Source of the DNA: Bradyrhizobium sp. WD16
GTDB taxonomy: Bacteria > Pseudomonadota > Alphaproteobacteria > Rhizobiales > Xanthobacteraceae
Length of the DNA stretch: 64,000 nt
NCBI RefSeq assembly: GCF_024181725.1
Contig: NZ_CP028908.1
Span: forward strand, 5,011,501 to 5,075,500
Direction of reading: 5' to 3'
The position numbers and the translations under genes are program-made. Below the pieces are notes generated by a model, which saw only the letters and a list, made by a program, of their open reading frames with translations, was not told the DNA's origin and ran no database searches. This document shows, piece by piece, positions 51,432 to 59,981 of the stretch. The stretch's first letter is position 1. Each line of letters opens with the position of its first letter.

Positions 51432-53048
51432 GTGACGGCAACTGCAAATGGGCGAGCGGTTCGGAATGGGCGGTGGGGCGGACCGGGCGTCGCGGCGGCA
51501 TTGGCCGCGTCGCTGACGACCACATTTCTTCTGACGGCGCCCGCGCATGCCTACACCGTGTTCTGGCCAAATCAGACCTTCGAATATGTCGAGCCGGCAC
51601 CGCCCCAGCCCAAGCGGATCAGGAAGCCCAAACCGCATTATCCGGGCCTCGCCGCGGCGCCCAAGGATCTCGCCAAGCCGAACGGGCCACTGATCATCGT
51701 GGTCTCGATCGACAAGCAAACCCTGCGCGTGTTCGACGCCAACGGGCTGCTCGCCGAGACGCCCGTGTCGACCGGCATGAGCGGCCATTCGACGCCCATG
51801 GGCGTGTTCAGCATCATTCAGAAGAGCAAGTGGCACCGCTCCAATATCTACAGCGGCGCGCCGATGCCCTACATGCAGCGCATCACCTGGTCAGGGGTCG
51901 CCCTCCATGCCGGCGTCCTGCCGGGCTATCCGGCCTCCCACGGCTGCATCCGCATGCCGACGGCGTTCGCCACCAAATTGTGGAGCTGGAGCAGGCTCGG
52001 CGCGCGGGTCATCGTCGCCCCGGGCGAATTGACGCCCACCGACATCAGCCACCCGGTACTTTTGGCGCATGCCGAGCAGATCGCGGCAAAGGCCGAACCG
52101 GCGACAGCGTCCTCCGTGGTGGCGGCGGCGACCTTCCCCGGCTCGGCTGCTGCGAACGAGGGCGCTTCGCTTCCCTCGCTCGATCGCGCAGAGTTGCGGC
52201 TGACGCCCCATGACAGCACGGCAACGACCGCCGCTGGTGGCGCCGTCCGCATTCGCGTTGCCGATGCTGAGGGTGGCATCAGGGCCCCGGTGGCGGCCGA
52301 CACTGCGACGAAATACCAGGACCAGGACACGAACCCGAGCGCCGGACAGGCCGACGGGGTCAAGGCCGACGGCAAGACTGAAACCAAGATCGACACCACG
52401 CCCGATGCGGGCATCGGCGCGAAAAGCGAGGCCGGGCTCGAGACCAAGCCCGAAACAATAACAATGTCCGCCGACGTCAAGACCGAGCCGAAGTCCGCCC
52501 CCGAAGCCAAGGATCAGGACCGGACGGCCGGACCGGCCGCGGCGGCCTCACCCAACAAGGGCTTGCCCGACGCCGCGGCCCCAACCAGGGACGAAGCGCC
52601 GCCGGCACCGAAGCGCACCGGCCATGTCGCCGTCCTGATCAGTCGCAAGGACAACCGTCTCTACGTGCGGCAGAATTTCGAGCCCTGGTTCGACGTGCCG
52701 ATGACCTTCGCCGCCGGCGACAGGCCGCTCGGCACCCACATCTTCACCGCGCGACCGGATGGCGCCGAAGCCGGGAGCTATCGCTGGTCAGTCGTCTCGC
52801 TGCCGGCCGGGGCGCGGCGGCGCATCGAGGTTACCGACCGCCGCGGCCGACACCTCGTCCAGGACGTCACAGCGCCCACCGCACCGCAGACGACCCCTGC
52901 CGAGGCGCTCGACCGTCTTGCCATTCCCGAGGAGGCCCGGATCAGGATCGCCAGTGCGCTCGCCACCGGCACCTCGATCATCGTCTCGGATCTCGGCCCG
53001 GGCAGCGAAACCGGCCTCGGCACCGATTTCATCATGCAGCTGCGCTGA
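51432..53048 (+). CDS. L,D-transpeptidase (YkuD) with C-terminal extension
   Basis: 538 residues from the GTG at 51432, followed by a signal peptide ending LLTAPAHA. YkuD domain at about 75-200: IIVVSIDKQTLRVFDANGLLAETPVSTG, PMPYMQRITWSGVALHAG and ASHGCIRMP with the catalytic Cys. A low-complexity linker rich in Lys, Glu and Asp (KADGKTETKID, KSEAGLETKPETI) leads to a second domain (AVLISRKDNRLYVRQNFEPWFDVPM) resembling a degenerate YkuD half without the Cys. Makes 3-3 peptidoglycan crosslinks or anchors proteins. Confidence 0.88.
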   Translation: MTATANGRAVRNGRWGGPGVAAALAASLTTTFLLTAPAHAYTVFWPNQTFEYVEPAPPQPKRIRKPKPHYPGLAAAPKDLAKPNGPLIIVVSIDKQTLRVFDANGLLAETPVSTGMSGHSTPMGVFSIIQKSKWHRSNIYSGAPMPYMQRITWSGVALHAGVLPGYPASHGCIRMPTAFATKLWSWSRLGARVIVAPGELTPTDISHPVLLAHAEQIAAKAEPATASSVVAAATFPGSAAANEGASLPSLDRAELRLTPHDSTATTAAGGAVRIRVADAEGGIRAPVAADTATKYQDQDTNPSAGQADGVKADGKTETKIDTTPDAGIGAKSEAGLETKPETITMSADVKTEPKSAPEAKDQDRTAGPAAAASPNKGLPDAAAPTRDEAPPAPKRTGHVAVLISRKDNRLYVRQNFEPWFDVPMTFAAGDRPLGTHIFTARPDGAEAGSYRWSVVSLPAGARRRIEVTDRRGRHLVQDVTAPTAPQTTPAEALDRLAIPEEARIRIASALATGTSIIVSDLGPGSETGLGTDFIMQLR

Positions 53049-53105
53049 TGTTTTGATTTGGGCGACATCGCCGTTCCGGGCGCTCGCCTGCCCGGCCATG
53101 CTGCC

Positions 53106-53508
53106 CTAGTGTCCCGTCTCCGAATTACCGCTTCGTTTGCTTCACCCTCGCACGGTCATTCGGAGACATCGGGACACTAGCATCATTATGATTCTAGTGT
53201 GGTTTTGGATCTGACGCTCGTTCGAAGAACTCGCAGCAATACTGAAACGAGCGTCAGATCCACCACACTAGTGTGGCGCCTCGCAATTGCCTACCGCCTT
53301 TGCGGCCAGTCTCTCGTAGGCAATTGCGAGACATAAGCCACACTAGCGCTTTGATTTTTCTAGTGTCCTTATGTCTCCGAATTACCGTGCGAGCGTGAGG
53401 CAAATGGAGCGGTAATTCGGAGACAGGACACTAGTGTGGCTTATGTCTCGCAATTGCCGACAGGGGCTTGCCGCAAAGGGCATAGGCAATTGCGAGACGC
53501 CACACTAG
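53106..53508. repeat. CTAG-bounded palindrome array A-C-B'-A'-B
   Basis: A 53106-53180; spacer CATCATTATGATT; C 53194-53271 (arms CTAGTGTGGTTTTGGATCTG, GACGCTCG); B reversed 53268-53346; A reversed 53360-53434; B 53431-53508. Neighbouring members share CTAG where they abut. The array covers almost the whole 53049-53520 gap and ends 12 bases before the next gene's ATG, which has no visible ribosome site. Confidence 0.92.
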
Positions 53509-53520
53509 AACGTCCAACGC

Positions 53521-55158
53521 ATGGATAGCCTTTCGACGGAACTTTCGCCGACCTCCCGCCGGCCGGCCACCGACGCCCTTGACCGCCTCACCGGCCTCGG
53601 CTGGTCCGGCGGTCTCGCCGCGATCCTCCTCGCGCTCGCCGCTTCATTTGCGCTGCTCGGCTACACCACGGTCTATTGGCGTCATGCCGATATGGACTTC
53701 ATGGTGATCTACAGTTCGCTGGCGCTCAATGACGGCCAGCCGCAACAATTCTTCGACCACCCGGCCTATCTGACCATCGTCGCGGTCCGGCTCTGGTTGA
53801 AGGCGCTGCATACGCTCGGCCTGCTCGACGCCGCTTCGCTCGGCACCTTGCCGCCGGCGAGCGACGTCGCGGCCTTCGACGCCGCCATGACCCATGTGGT
53901 GCGCGCGGCGCGTCTCGTCAGCTTCGCCACCACACTGGCATTCGTGTCGGTCTTCGCCGTTCTGGTGCGGCGGCTGGTGCGCGACTGGCGGGTCGCCCTG
54001 CTTGCCACCTTCGCCTTCGCCTTTTCCGGCGGCATCGCCGTTCACCTCCGCATCCTGCGCAGCGAATTGATCGCCGCCTGCTTCGTCCTGTTCGCTCTGA
54101 TGCTGCTGATCGCCGCCGGCCGGCGCGCCAGCACCTTGCGCCCCCTCGTCGCGGGCAGTGCGGCAGCGCTATGCGTGCTGGCGCTCGAGAACAAGGTCCA
54201 CGCCATCCTGCTGATCGCGGCATTGCCGGTGCTGTTGCTGCCCTTCGGCGGCCCGGAGAGCGCCAGCAAGCCGTTCTGGCGCAGCGGCTTCGGTTGGGGG
54301 GCCGCCCTGGCGACCGCTCTCGTCGCCGCGCTGGCGGTGACCGCCGCAGCGCCGCTGGTCGCCAGCGGCCTCGATCCGGCGGCGCTCGCCGCCGCCGGGC
54401 TCAAGCCAGCCCTGGCGGGTCGAATCGGCATCGTCCAGGCCGGCATGATCGCCTGGAGCGGCGCCGGCATGATGGCCTATGCCCTGACCTGGCGCATCAG
54501 CGCCGCGGAAACCATTACCAGCATGGGCGCCATGCTGACGGGCGCCTCCCTGGCTCTCCTCACACTTTTGTTCAACTACAATATCAATGACATCGTTGTC
54601 GTTCTTAATCCTCTTGAGAAGATGTTGAGCTACGTCGATGCCTCCGGGGCGAGCGCCACGAGCGGCGGTCCGGCCGCCACAATCTGGCTCATTCTCGACG
54701 GCATCCGGCTGGTCCTGATGCGCCTCACCTTCGTGCTCTATTCCTCGCCGCGACCGACCGTCTTCCTGACCTGGCTGATCCTGCCCGGCATCATCTATGG
54801 CTGGCGCCGCGGCGAGCGGCAGGCGGCGCTCCAGGCCACGTTGCTCCTCGGCGCCGCCATCGGCATCGACGCCCTCGGCGTCCGCCGCGGACTGAAATCG
54901 GAATACTTCGTCTTCACCGACCCGCTGATCATCCTCGCTGGCGCCGTGCTGCTCGATCGCTTGGCCGACCTCGCGCGGTTGCGCCTCGCCTACCCGATCG
55001 CCATCGCGCTGATGGTCCTGCACGTCACGATCAGCCAGGCCGAACCGGTCCGCTACGCCCTCAAGCGCAGCGGCCCGCAAGACATCTGCGAGTGGAACGT
55101 GGCCTACATGCCGCGCCTGCCGGTGCCCTGGTGCGCGGAACCGAAGCCGGCCCCTTGA
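53521..55158 (+). CDS. Polytopic membrane protein, GT-C-like
   Basis: 545 residues with some 11-12 hydrophobic segments. Early part has YTTVYWRHADMDFMVIYSSLALNDGQPQQFFDHPAYLTI; an acidic pair (DMDF) in the first loop as in GT-C transferases using polyprenyl donors. HLRILRSELIAA also fits that fold. Sugar or substrate unknown. The start codon lies 12 bases from a repeat array, so translation may be weak or start elsewhere. Confidence 0.7.
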   Translation: MDSLSTELSPTSRRPATDALDRLTGLGWSGGLAAILLALAASFALLGYTTVYWRHADMDFMVIYSSLALNDGQPQQFFDHPAYLTIVAVRLWLKALHTLGLLDAASLGTLPPASDVAAFDAAMTHVVRAARLVSFATTLAFVSVFAVLVRRLVRDWRVALLATFAFAFSGGIAVHLRILRSELIAACFVLFALMLLIAAGRRASTLRPLVAGSAAALCVLALENKVHAILLIAALPVLLLPFGGPESASKPFWRSGFGWGAALATALVAALAVTAAAPLVASGLDPAALAAAGLKPALAGRIGIVQAGMIAWSGAGMMAYALTWRISAAETITSMGAMLTGASLALLTLLFNYNINDIVVVLNPLEKMLSYVDASGASATSGGPAATIWLILDGIRLVLMRLTFVLYSSPRPTVFLTWLILPGIIYGWRRGERQAALQATLLLGAAIGIDALGVRRGLKSEYFVFTDPLIILAGAVLLDRLADLARLRLAYPIAIALMVLHVTISQAEPVRYALKRSGPQDICEWNVAYMPRLPVPWCAEPKPAP

Positions 55159-55214
55159 CGCGCGACGGCTCGTCGACGTGCAGTTCATGAAATACGCACG
55201 TTGGAACCGGGACA

Positions 55215-55436
55215 CCGGTGTCCCGGTTCGAACGTTCGTATTCCCATGCAACGAGCACTTCTACGAACGTTAGAACCAAAGGGATACCAGCATGATTATG
55301 ATTCCAGTGCGGCTTTGGATCTGACGCTCGTATAAAGAGTTCGCTGCAATACTGATACGAGCGTCAGATCCACCGCACTAGTGTCCTGTCTCCGAATTAC
55401 CGCTTCATTTGCCTCACTCTCGCACGGTAATTCGGA
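55215..55436. repeat. D, C and truncated A palindromes
   Basis: D at 55215-55290, spacer CATGATTATGATT, C at 55304-55381, then A from 55378 cut off at 55436 by the IS256-type element. The right half of that A does not appear on the element's other side. Confidence 0.88.
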
Positions 55437-56853
55437 GAGCTATCGCCAAATTTTGGTGACGGCCGGACCGGTTAGGCGGCGGCGGTTACGGGCTGACGGT
55501 CGGTCGGCTTGGCGATGACCTCGATCCCGTCGTTGAATGTCACACCGAGAACGAGTTTTGGCAACTGGTTGTGGCCATCGAGGCGACGCCAGCTTTTTTG
55601 TGCGCCTTCGAGCAATTTGAAGACCATCGCGAGCGCGGTCCTGTTCGACAGGCAACCCTTCGACCGGATCGTGCGGTGGCGCACGGTCGCGAAGGTGCTT
55701 TCAATGGGATTGGTCGTCCGCAGGTGTTTCCAATGTTCGGCCGGGAAGTCGTAGAACGCCAGTAGCGCGTCCCGATCCTTGCTCAGGCAGTCGGCCGCTT
55801 TCTCGTATTTGGGCGTATAGCTCTCGATGAAGGCGTCGAACGCCAGCTCGGCGGCGGCCCTGGTTTCAGCCATCCAGATCTCCTGCAATGCGCGCTTGGC
55901 CTTCGGCTGCTGGCTCTTCGGCAGCTTGGCGAGCACGTTGGCGGTCTTGTGCACCCAGCAGCGCTGCTCGCGTGTTTTCGGCCAGACCTCACCGGCGGCT
56001 TTCCAGAACCCGAGCGCGCCATCGGCGATGACGAGCCGCGGCGACACCTCGAGCCCGCGCCGCTTGAGGTCGAGCAGCAGATCGCGCCAGTCCTGCGCGC
56101 TCTCGCGGGCGCCATCGGTGAAGCCGACCAGTTCCTTGCGGCCCTCCGGCGTCGCCCCGATCAGCACCAGGATGCACTGCTTTTCGTCTTCGAGGCGCGC
56201 CTGGAGATGGATGCCATCGGCCCAGATGTAGACGTAGCGTTTCGCCGACAGATCGCGCTTCTGCCACGCGGCGTGCTCGTCGAGCCAGCCGTCCTTCAGA
56301 CGGCCGATGGCGGATGCCGACAACCCGGCCGCGTCCTTGCCGAGCAGCGCCGCCAGCGCCTCGGAGAAGTCGCCGGTCGAAATCCCCTTCAGGTAAAGGA
56401 TCGGCAGCAGCGTTTCGATCGACTTCGACCGGCGCATATAGGGCGGCAGGATCGACGGCGAGAACCGGATGCGATCGGGATCGGCGGCGGCCGCCTCGCG
56501 ATCGCGCACACGCGGCTGGCGGACGGCGACCGGACCTATACCGGTCATTACCTCTCGCTCCGGCAGGTGACCGTGGCGGACCACGCGCTGGCGGCCGTCC
56601 CCGGTCTTCAAATCGGCATGCTTGCCGACAAAGTCCGCGACTTCGGCCTCGACCGCCTGGGCCAACAGGGCACGCGCCCCGTTGCGCAAGATTTCAGTGA
56701 GTTGGTCGTCGACGTTTCCTGGCTGAATCAGCTTGATAATGTTATCTTTGGACACGGCATATCGCTCCTTCGGTGGAGAAGTGGAGGCGTCAAGCACCCC
56801 CACGATATGCCGCCTTTCCGATTCCTGCCGTCACCAACTTTCGGCGATAGCTC
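55437..56853 (-). mobile_element. IS256-family insertion sequence
   Basis: Inverted ends GAGCTATCGCCAAATTTTGG (55437 on) and, from the other end, GAGCTATCGCCGAAAGTTGG, about 25 of 28 matching when extended. The flanks (AATTCGGA and CTAAAACG) show no 8-bp target duplication, so one flank was probably deleted or rearranged. Left flank is a broken A palindrome, right flank the end of the frameshifted HEPN gene. Confidence 0.87.
55472..56755 (-). CDS. IS256-family transposase
   Basis: About 427 residues from the GTG at 56755 (SKDNIIKLIQPGNVDDQL). Mutator-type DDE: YIWADGIHLQARLEDEKQCILVLIGAT (first Asp), VIADGALGFWKAAGEVWP (second Asp), and the Glu in the late TTNPIESTFATVRHRT. WVHKTANVLAKLPKSQ matches the family H-x-N region. 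Complete and apparently functional. Upstream ATG at 56803 is possible but with atypical residues. Confidence 0.9.
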   Translation of the reverse strand: MSKDNIIKLIQPGNVDDQLTEILRNGARALLAQAVEAEVADFVGKHADLKTGDGRQRVVRHGHLPEREVMTGIGPVAVRQPRVRDREAAAADPDRIRFSPSILPPYMRRSKSIETLLPILYLKGISTGDFSEALAALLGKDAAGLSASAIGRLKDGWLDEHAAWQKRDLSAKRYVYIWADGIHLQARLEDEKQCILVLIGATPEGRKELVGFTDGARESAQDWRDLLLDLKRRGLEVSPRLVIADGALGFWKAAGEVWPKTREQRCWVHKTANVLAKLPKSQQPKAKRALQEIWMAETRAAAELAFDAFIESYTPKYEKAADCLSKDRDALLAFYDFPAEHWKHLRTTNPIESTFATVRHRTIRSKGCLSNRTALAMVFKLLEGAQKSWRRLDGHNQLPKLVLGVTFNDGIEVIAKPTDRQPVTAAA

Positions 56854-57424
56854 CTAAAACGGCGTCCAATTGTTGATACCGAAATGATCATTGACGATCT
56901 CGGTAAGCGCCTGTTCGAAGACTTCCTGGGACTTCAACAGGGATATCAGCTCCCGGGCCTCGGCCTTGCGATCGGAACCGTAGAGCGCCAAGGCACCGCG
57001 CAGCACGGCTTGGCGCGGGGTCGGTCGCCATATCCCGCCAGCAAAGCAGCCGATCGAAATCGCTGATTGTGTTCGAGTCTTTCGCTAGCTCTTCGAGATT
57101 TGCGATCGCGAGCCGGCCGGAACTATCGTCCCACCACGTCCAATGTGCATATTGATTTCTGATCTGGAGAGCTCGACGGATGGCCGTGATCGCCAGATCG
57201 AAATCCGCTTCAAGGCCCAGTTTCTGATAGGCAGGATGGCCAAGGTTTTGGGCAGCATTGATGCGCTTGGTCTCGCCTCTCACGCCGAACATCGTTTTGA
57301 AGGCTCGATCGAAGTCGCCGATGCCCTGCTGAACGCAATGGAGCAGACCGATTTCGAGGTTGTTGTAGTCCGCCAGAAGCCGGCCGATTGCCGTCACTTC
57401 GGCGACGCGTGCATTGGCGGCCAT
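56854..57424 (-). pseudogene. HEPN-like protein gene with a frameshift
   Basis: N-terminal 130 residues read LLADYNNLEIGLLHCVQQGI, LGHPAYQKLG and IRRALQIRNQYAHWTWWDD; R89-X4-H94 is the HEPN ribonuclease motif. After WRDMATDP, near 57015, the good reading moves to a different frame: QAVLRGALALYGSDRKAEAR, then LISLLKSQEVFEQALTEIVND and HFGINNWTPF-stop. The stop abuts the IS256-type element. A one-base indel must lie near 57015; error or true inactivation cannot be told apart. In its unshifted form the gene ends DRQ at 56888. Confidence 0.62.
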
Positions 57425-57472
57425 GCATTGAGACCTTGATCGTTAGTCCAGGATCATGTTCGCCTGGGTTTA

Positions 57473-58075
57473 TCACGCGGGACCTTGTTTGAGCCGTGCG
57501 ACAAAAGCTATGGCCTGCGCTTCGAACGGCGGATCGAGCTGGGTCGCCTTGATGCGCTCGACGATCAGATCGTGATTCAGCGGACGTGCGGCATGGTAGG
57601 CCTCGACGAACTCCCTGTCCTTCTCGGACAGGCGGGCGAGTTTCGAGACGATGACGTCCTCGGGGCATGGCGCGACAGCCAGAACCTGCCGACCATCAAC
57701 TTCGACTTCCCGATAGATTGCCCGTTTGGTCCAGTCGGGCGGCAAGCGCGCCGTATTCTCATCGACGCCATCTATATAGAAGCCATGCTCGCGGTGGAAA
57801 TCGGAGCCTTCCCCGAAGAAAGCGTTGATCTCTTCGGACGCTTCCGGAGGATACTCGGGGTCCAGCTCCTTTTGGGTGACCTCCCAAATTTTTGCATTTT
57901 CAGGGTATGCGTCGATCTCACCCGAGGTACGCAGCAAAATCGGCGCGTCGGGCCACGAAAGGAGAATGCTCTGGCTTCCGATGATGAAGACCTTGTCGGT
58001 TTTGAACAGCCGCGCAATAGCCCGGACTGTCTCGACAAGATCTTCAAAAGTGCGGACGAAGGAGGGTTGCTTCAC
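57473..58075 (-). CDS. DUF6036-type nucleotidyltransferase, toxin-like
   Basis: 200 residues. Nucleotidyltransferase core: VFIIGSQSILLSWPDAPILLRTSGEIDAYPEN with GS and the Asp-x-Asp-like EID. A central PEDVIVSKLARLSEKDREFVEAY helix resembles AbiEii/DUF6036 toxins. Overlaps the upstream gene by four bases (ATGA), the usual pair order of antitoxin then toxin. Family name from memory. Confidence 0.75.
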   Translation of the reverse strand: MKQPSFVRTFEDLVETVRAIARLFKTDKVFIIGSQSILLSWPDAPILLRTSGEIDAYPENAKIWEVTQKELDPEYPPEASEEINAFFGEGSDFHREHGFYIDGVDENTARLPPDWTKRAIYREVEVDGRQVLAVAPCPEDVIVSKLARLSEKDREFVEAYHAARPLNHDLIVERIKATQLDPPFEAQAIAFVARLKQGPA

Positions 58076-58452
58076 GCAACCATCCGCGGGGGCTCCGCGA
58101 ATGTCGGCGACGCTTGAGCGACGCGTCTTGCTGCTCTCCAGATACGGCGACGTAACGCCGTGTTACTGAAGTCGATTCCGTCAGCCAGGATGAAAGGCGA
58201 TGACAGGCGCAAACGCGTCATTCTTTCGCTGCGGCTCGCCAAAAGACGACGAATCTCGCACGTAGGAAGGTCAAGCAGTTCCGACCATTCGCGAATGAAC
58301 GAATAGCCTTCGAAATGCTGCGAGCTCCGGTCGAGGGAAACCCTGGCCTTGTCGACCAACGAAGGGTCGCGACCGATCGCCCGCGCAATAAGCCGATGGA
58401 TCATCAGCTTCGCGGTGTCGTTCACATGCTCCTGGTTGAGTGCGACGCTCAT
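58072..58452 (-). CDS. Small partner gene of the nucleotidyltransferase, antitoxin-like
   Basis: 126 residues if begun at 58452 (MSVALNQEHVNDTAKLM). All-helical, with basic C-terminal LRRRIWRAARRVAQAS. Contains LIARAIGRDPSLVDKARVSLDRSSQHFEGYSFIREWSELLDLP. Its ATGA overlap with the nucleotidyltransferase gene and size fit an antitoxin. No helix-turn-helix is obvious; no named family recognised. Confidence 0.65.
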   Translation of the reverse strand: MSVALNQEHVNDTAKLMIHRLIARAIGRDPSLVDKARVSLDRSSQHFEGYSFIREWSELLDLPTCEIRRLLASRSERMTRLRLSSPFILADGIDFSNTALRRRIWRAARRVAQASPTFAEPPRMVA

Positions 58453-58676
58453 GGCTTCGACCAGCTCCTCAAAAAGGGAGAATAAGCACCTGCCGTTAAA
58501 ATCCAACTACTTCCGGCCCCTCAGCCGCCCGGTTCTCGTTTGGCCACAGGTTTCCGTTCTCTTTCCGTTCAGAATAGCAGTTCCGTTTGGCCTGGACAAT
58601 GCCTTCGCAGGCGTTCGGTTGCCATCGTGAACGCGTGAACAGGCCCCACCCCTCCGAACTCCCTGCACCCCTCTTG

Positions 58677-58717
58677 ATATTACTCTTTTGATGTAATATT
58701 ATTTACTGAAATATTAC
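58677..58717. promoter_or_regulatory. Triple half-site operator of the XRE gene
   Basis: Half-sites ATATTAC (58677), GTAATAT (58693) and ATATTAC (58711) alternate in orientation, with 9- and 11-base spacers, just ahead of AAAGGAAAACAC and the ATG at 58733. The AT-rich patch is a probable autoregulatory promoter/operator for the helix-turn-helix protein. Its core TATTTACTGAAATAT (58700-58714) is also at 35636. Confidence 0.6.
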
Positions 58718-58732
58718 CCTAAAGGAAAACAC

Positions 58733-59665
58733 ATGATAACCCCCTCGCAGTGCCGCGCAGGCCGCGCCTTGCTCGGTTGGTCCCAGGAAGAGCTGGAAAC
58801 GGCATCACGGGTCTCGAAAAAAACGATTGCTGACTTTGAACGTGACCAGCGCAATCAACAGGCGCGCACGATCGATGCCATCGAGGCGGCTTTGAATTGG
58901 GCTGGTATCATCTTCATCCCGCAGAATGGCGGCGGCGAGGGCGTACGAAAAAGAGGGTCAATGCCCCGCCTGTTTCGGCGCGACGATGTCGAGCATCGTG
59001 AATGGGTAGCGTTCGCCTTTGACTACAAGCAGCAGCGCTATACCGGATTTGTGAGCTATCAGGCTCTGGCCGGAATCGCGCTTTCCGGCATCGAGCCGAT
59101 CGCGGCATTCGACCGCGATGTCGCACGGATCCTGATGCGGGCCGCAGAAAAAGTCGATGAGGCAGATTTCGATCCGGAAGGCCGTGTGCTCTTACATCGC
59201 GGCGATCTGCCGCCTCTGGAGTTTAATCCGAAAGTCGGAGGCAGGATCGTCGCTCGAAAGAGGCTTCATCTGATAGGCCGTCGTGGATTTACCGCTGCCA
59301 ACGGAGTGCAGGTCGAACCCGTGGACTACAACGGCTTTCGCGTTGAATTCGCCGACGGCCCCGTGAAGGTGTTTCTTAAACTCCGCCCCGGAGATGCCGA
59401 TCATGATGCCCTTGATGTCAGCGCCGAGGTCGCGGCTGGCGCCTTCATTGTCAGCGAACGCAACGACTGTCCTTTTTCCCTTGGAGACCGAGTGCGCCTC
59501 ATTGCCGGCCAACAGCGTCCCGAGATAAAGCCCGGTGAGGTCGGCACGGTTTGCGAGATCGAAGACTATCCGATCATGATGGGGCCAGCGCCGCGCATCC
59601 GCGTCCAGTTTGGAAGCTGCCAGACGGCTTGGGAGGTCCCGACACAATTCGAGTCGGCAAACTGA
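58733..59665 (+). CDS. XRE-type regulator fused to DUF1488-like domain
   Basis: 310 residues. Residues 1-60 are an XRE helix-turn-helix (RAGRALLGWSQEELETASRVSKKTIADFERDQRNQ). Residues 75-140 (RLFRRDDVEHREWVAFAFDYKQQRYTGFVSYQALAGI) resemble DUF1488. The C-terminal part ends PGEVGTVCEIEDYPIMMGPAPRIRVQFGSCQTAWEVP, SH3-like in look. It is next to the antitoxin pair (divergent) and the ApeA-like gene (convergent), so it may control the island. The fusion is unusual. Confidence 0.7.
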   Translation: MITPSQCRAGRALLGWSQEELETASRVSKKTIADFERDQRNQQARTIDAIEAALNWAGIIFIPQNGGGEGVRKRGSMPRLFRRDDVEHREWVAFAFDYKQQRYTGFVSYQALAGIALSGIEPIAAFDRDVARILMRAAEKVDEADFDPEGRVLLHRGDLPPLEFNPKVGGRIVARKRLHLIGRRGFTAANGVQVEPVDYNGFRVEFADGPVKVFLKLRPGDADHDALDVSAEVAAGAFIVSERNDCPFSLGDRVRLIAGQQRPEIKPGEVGTVCEIEDYPIMMGPAPRIRVQFGSCQTAWEVPTQFESAN

Positions 59666-59671
59666 CGGGAA

Positions 59672-59978
59672 GTGGAAGATGATCTGAGCGCGCGGCGAAG
59701 CTCGACAGGTAGCGGCAGCGCAGCGGACAGGCGGAAACGCATGGTTCAACGAGCGGGTGAAAGGCGGCGCCGACTACGACCTGGCAGACCTCAGCAGTCT
59801 TTCACGCAAAGACCAAAAGCGCGATCTCCACGGTATGATCCGGCGCGTCGTCGAGGGCTATCGCTTCGTGGACGACATGACCGCGACGGAACGATCGCTC
59901 GCTACAGGATGGGACTCAGAAAAGCCGCAACGAGACGACAGCGCTGATCGCCACTCGCACGGTTGCGTAGCGACGTAG
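59672..59978 (+). pseudogene. Small frame-shifted coding remnant
   Basis: From GTG at 59672 the frame starts VEDDLSARRSS; the better reading then changes frame to ARQVAAAQRTGGNAWFNERV, then KGGADYDLADLSSLSRKDQK and RVVEGYRFVDDMTATERSLATGW up to the stop at 59976. A real protein seems to have been split by a one-base change. No family recognised. Convergent with the next gene. Confidence 0.35.
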
Positions 59979-59981
59979 CGA

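Noticed and set aside
53106-53508. Set of tRNA-like hairpins or attC sites
   Set aside because: Arms are almost full-length complements with CTAG ends; no cloverleaf, no CCA-like or core-site pattern, and no integron integrase.
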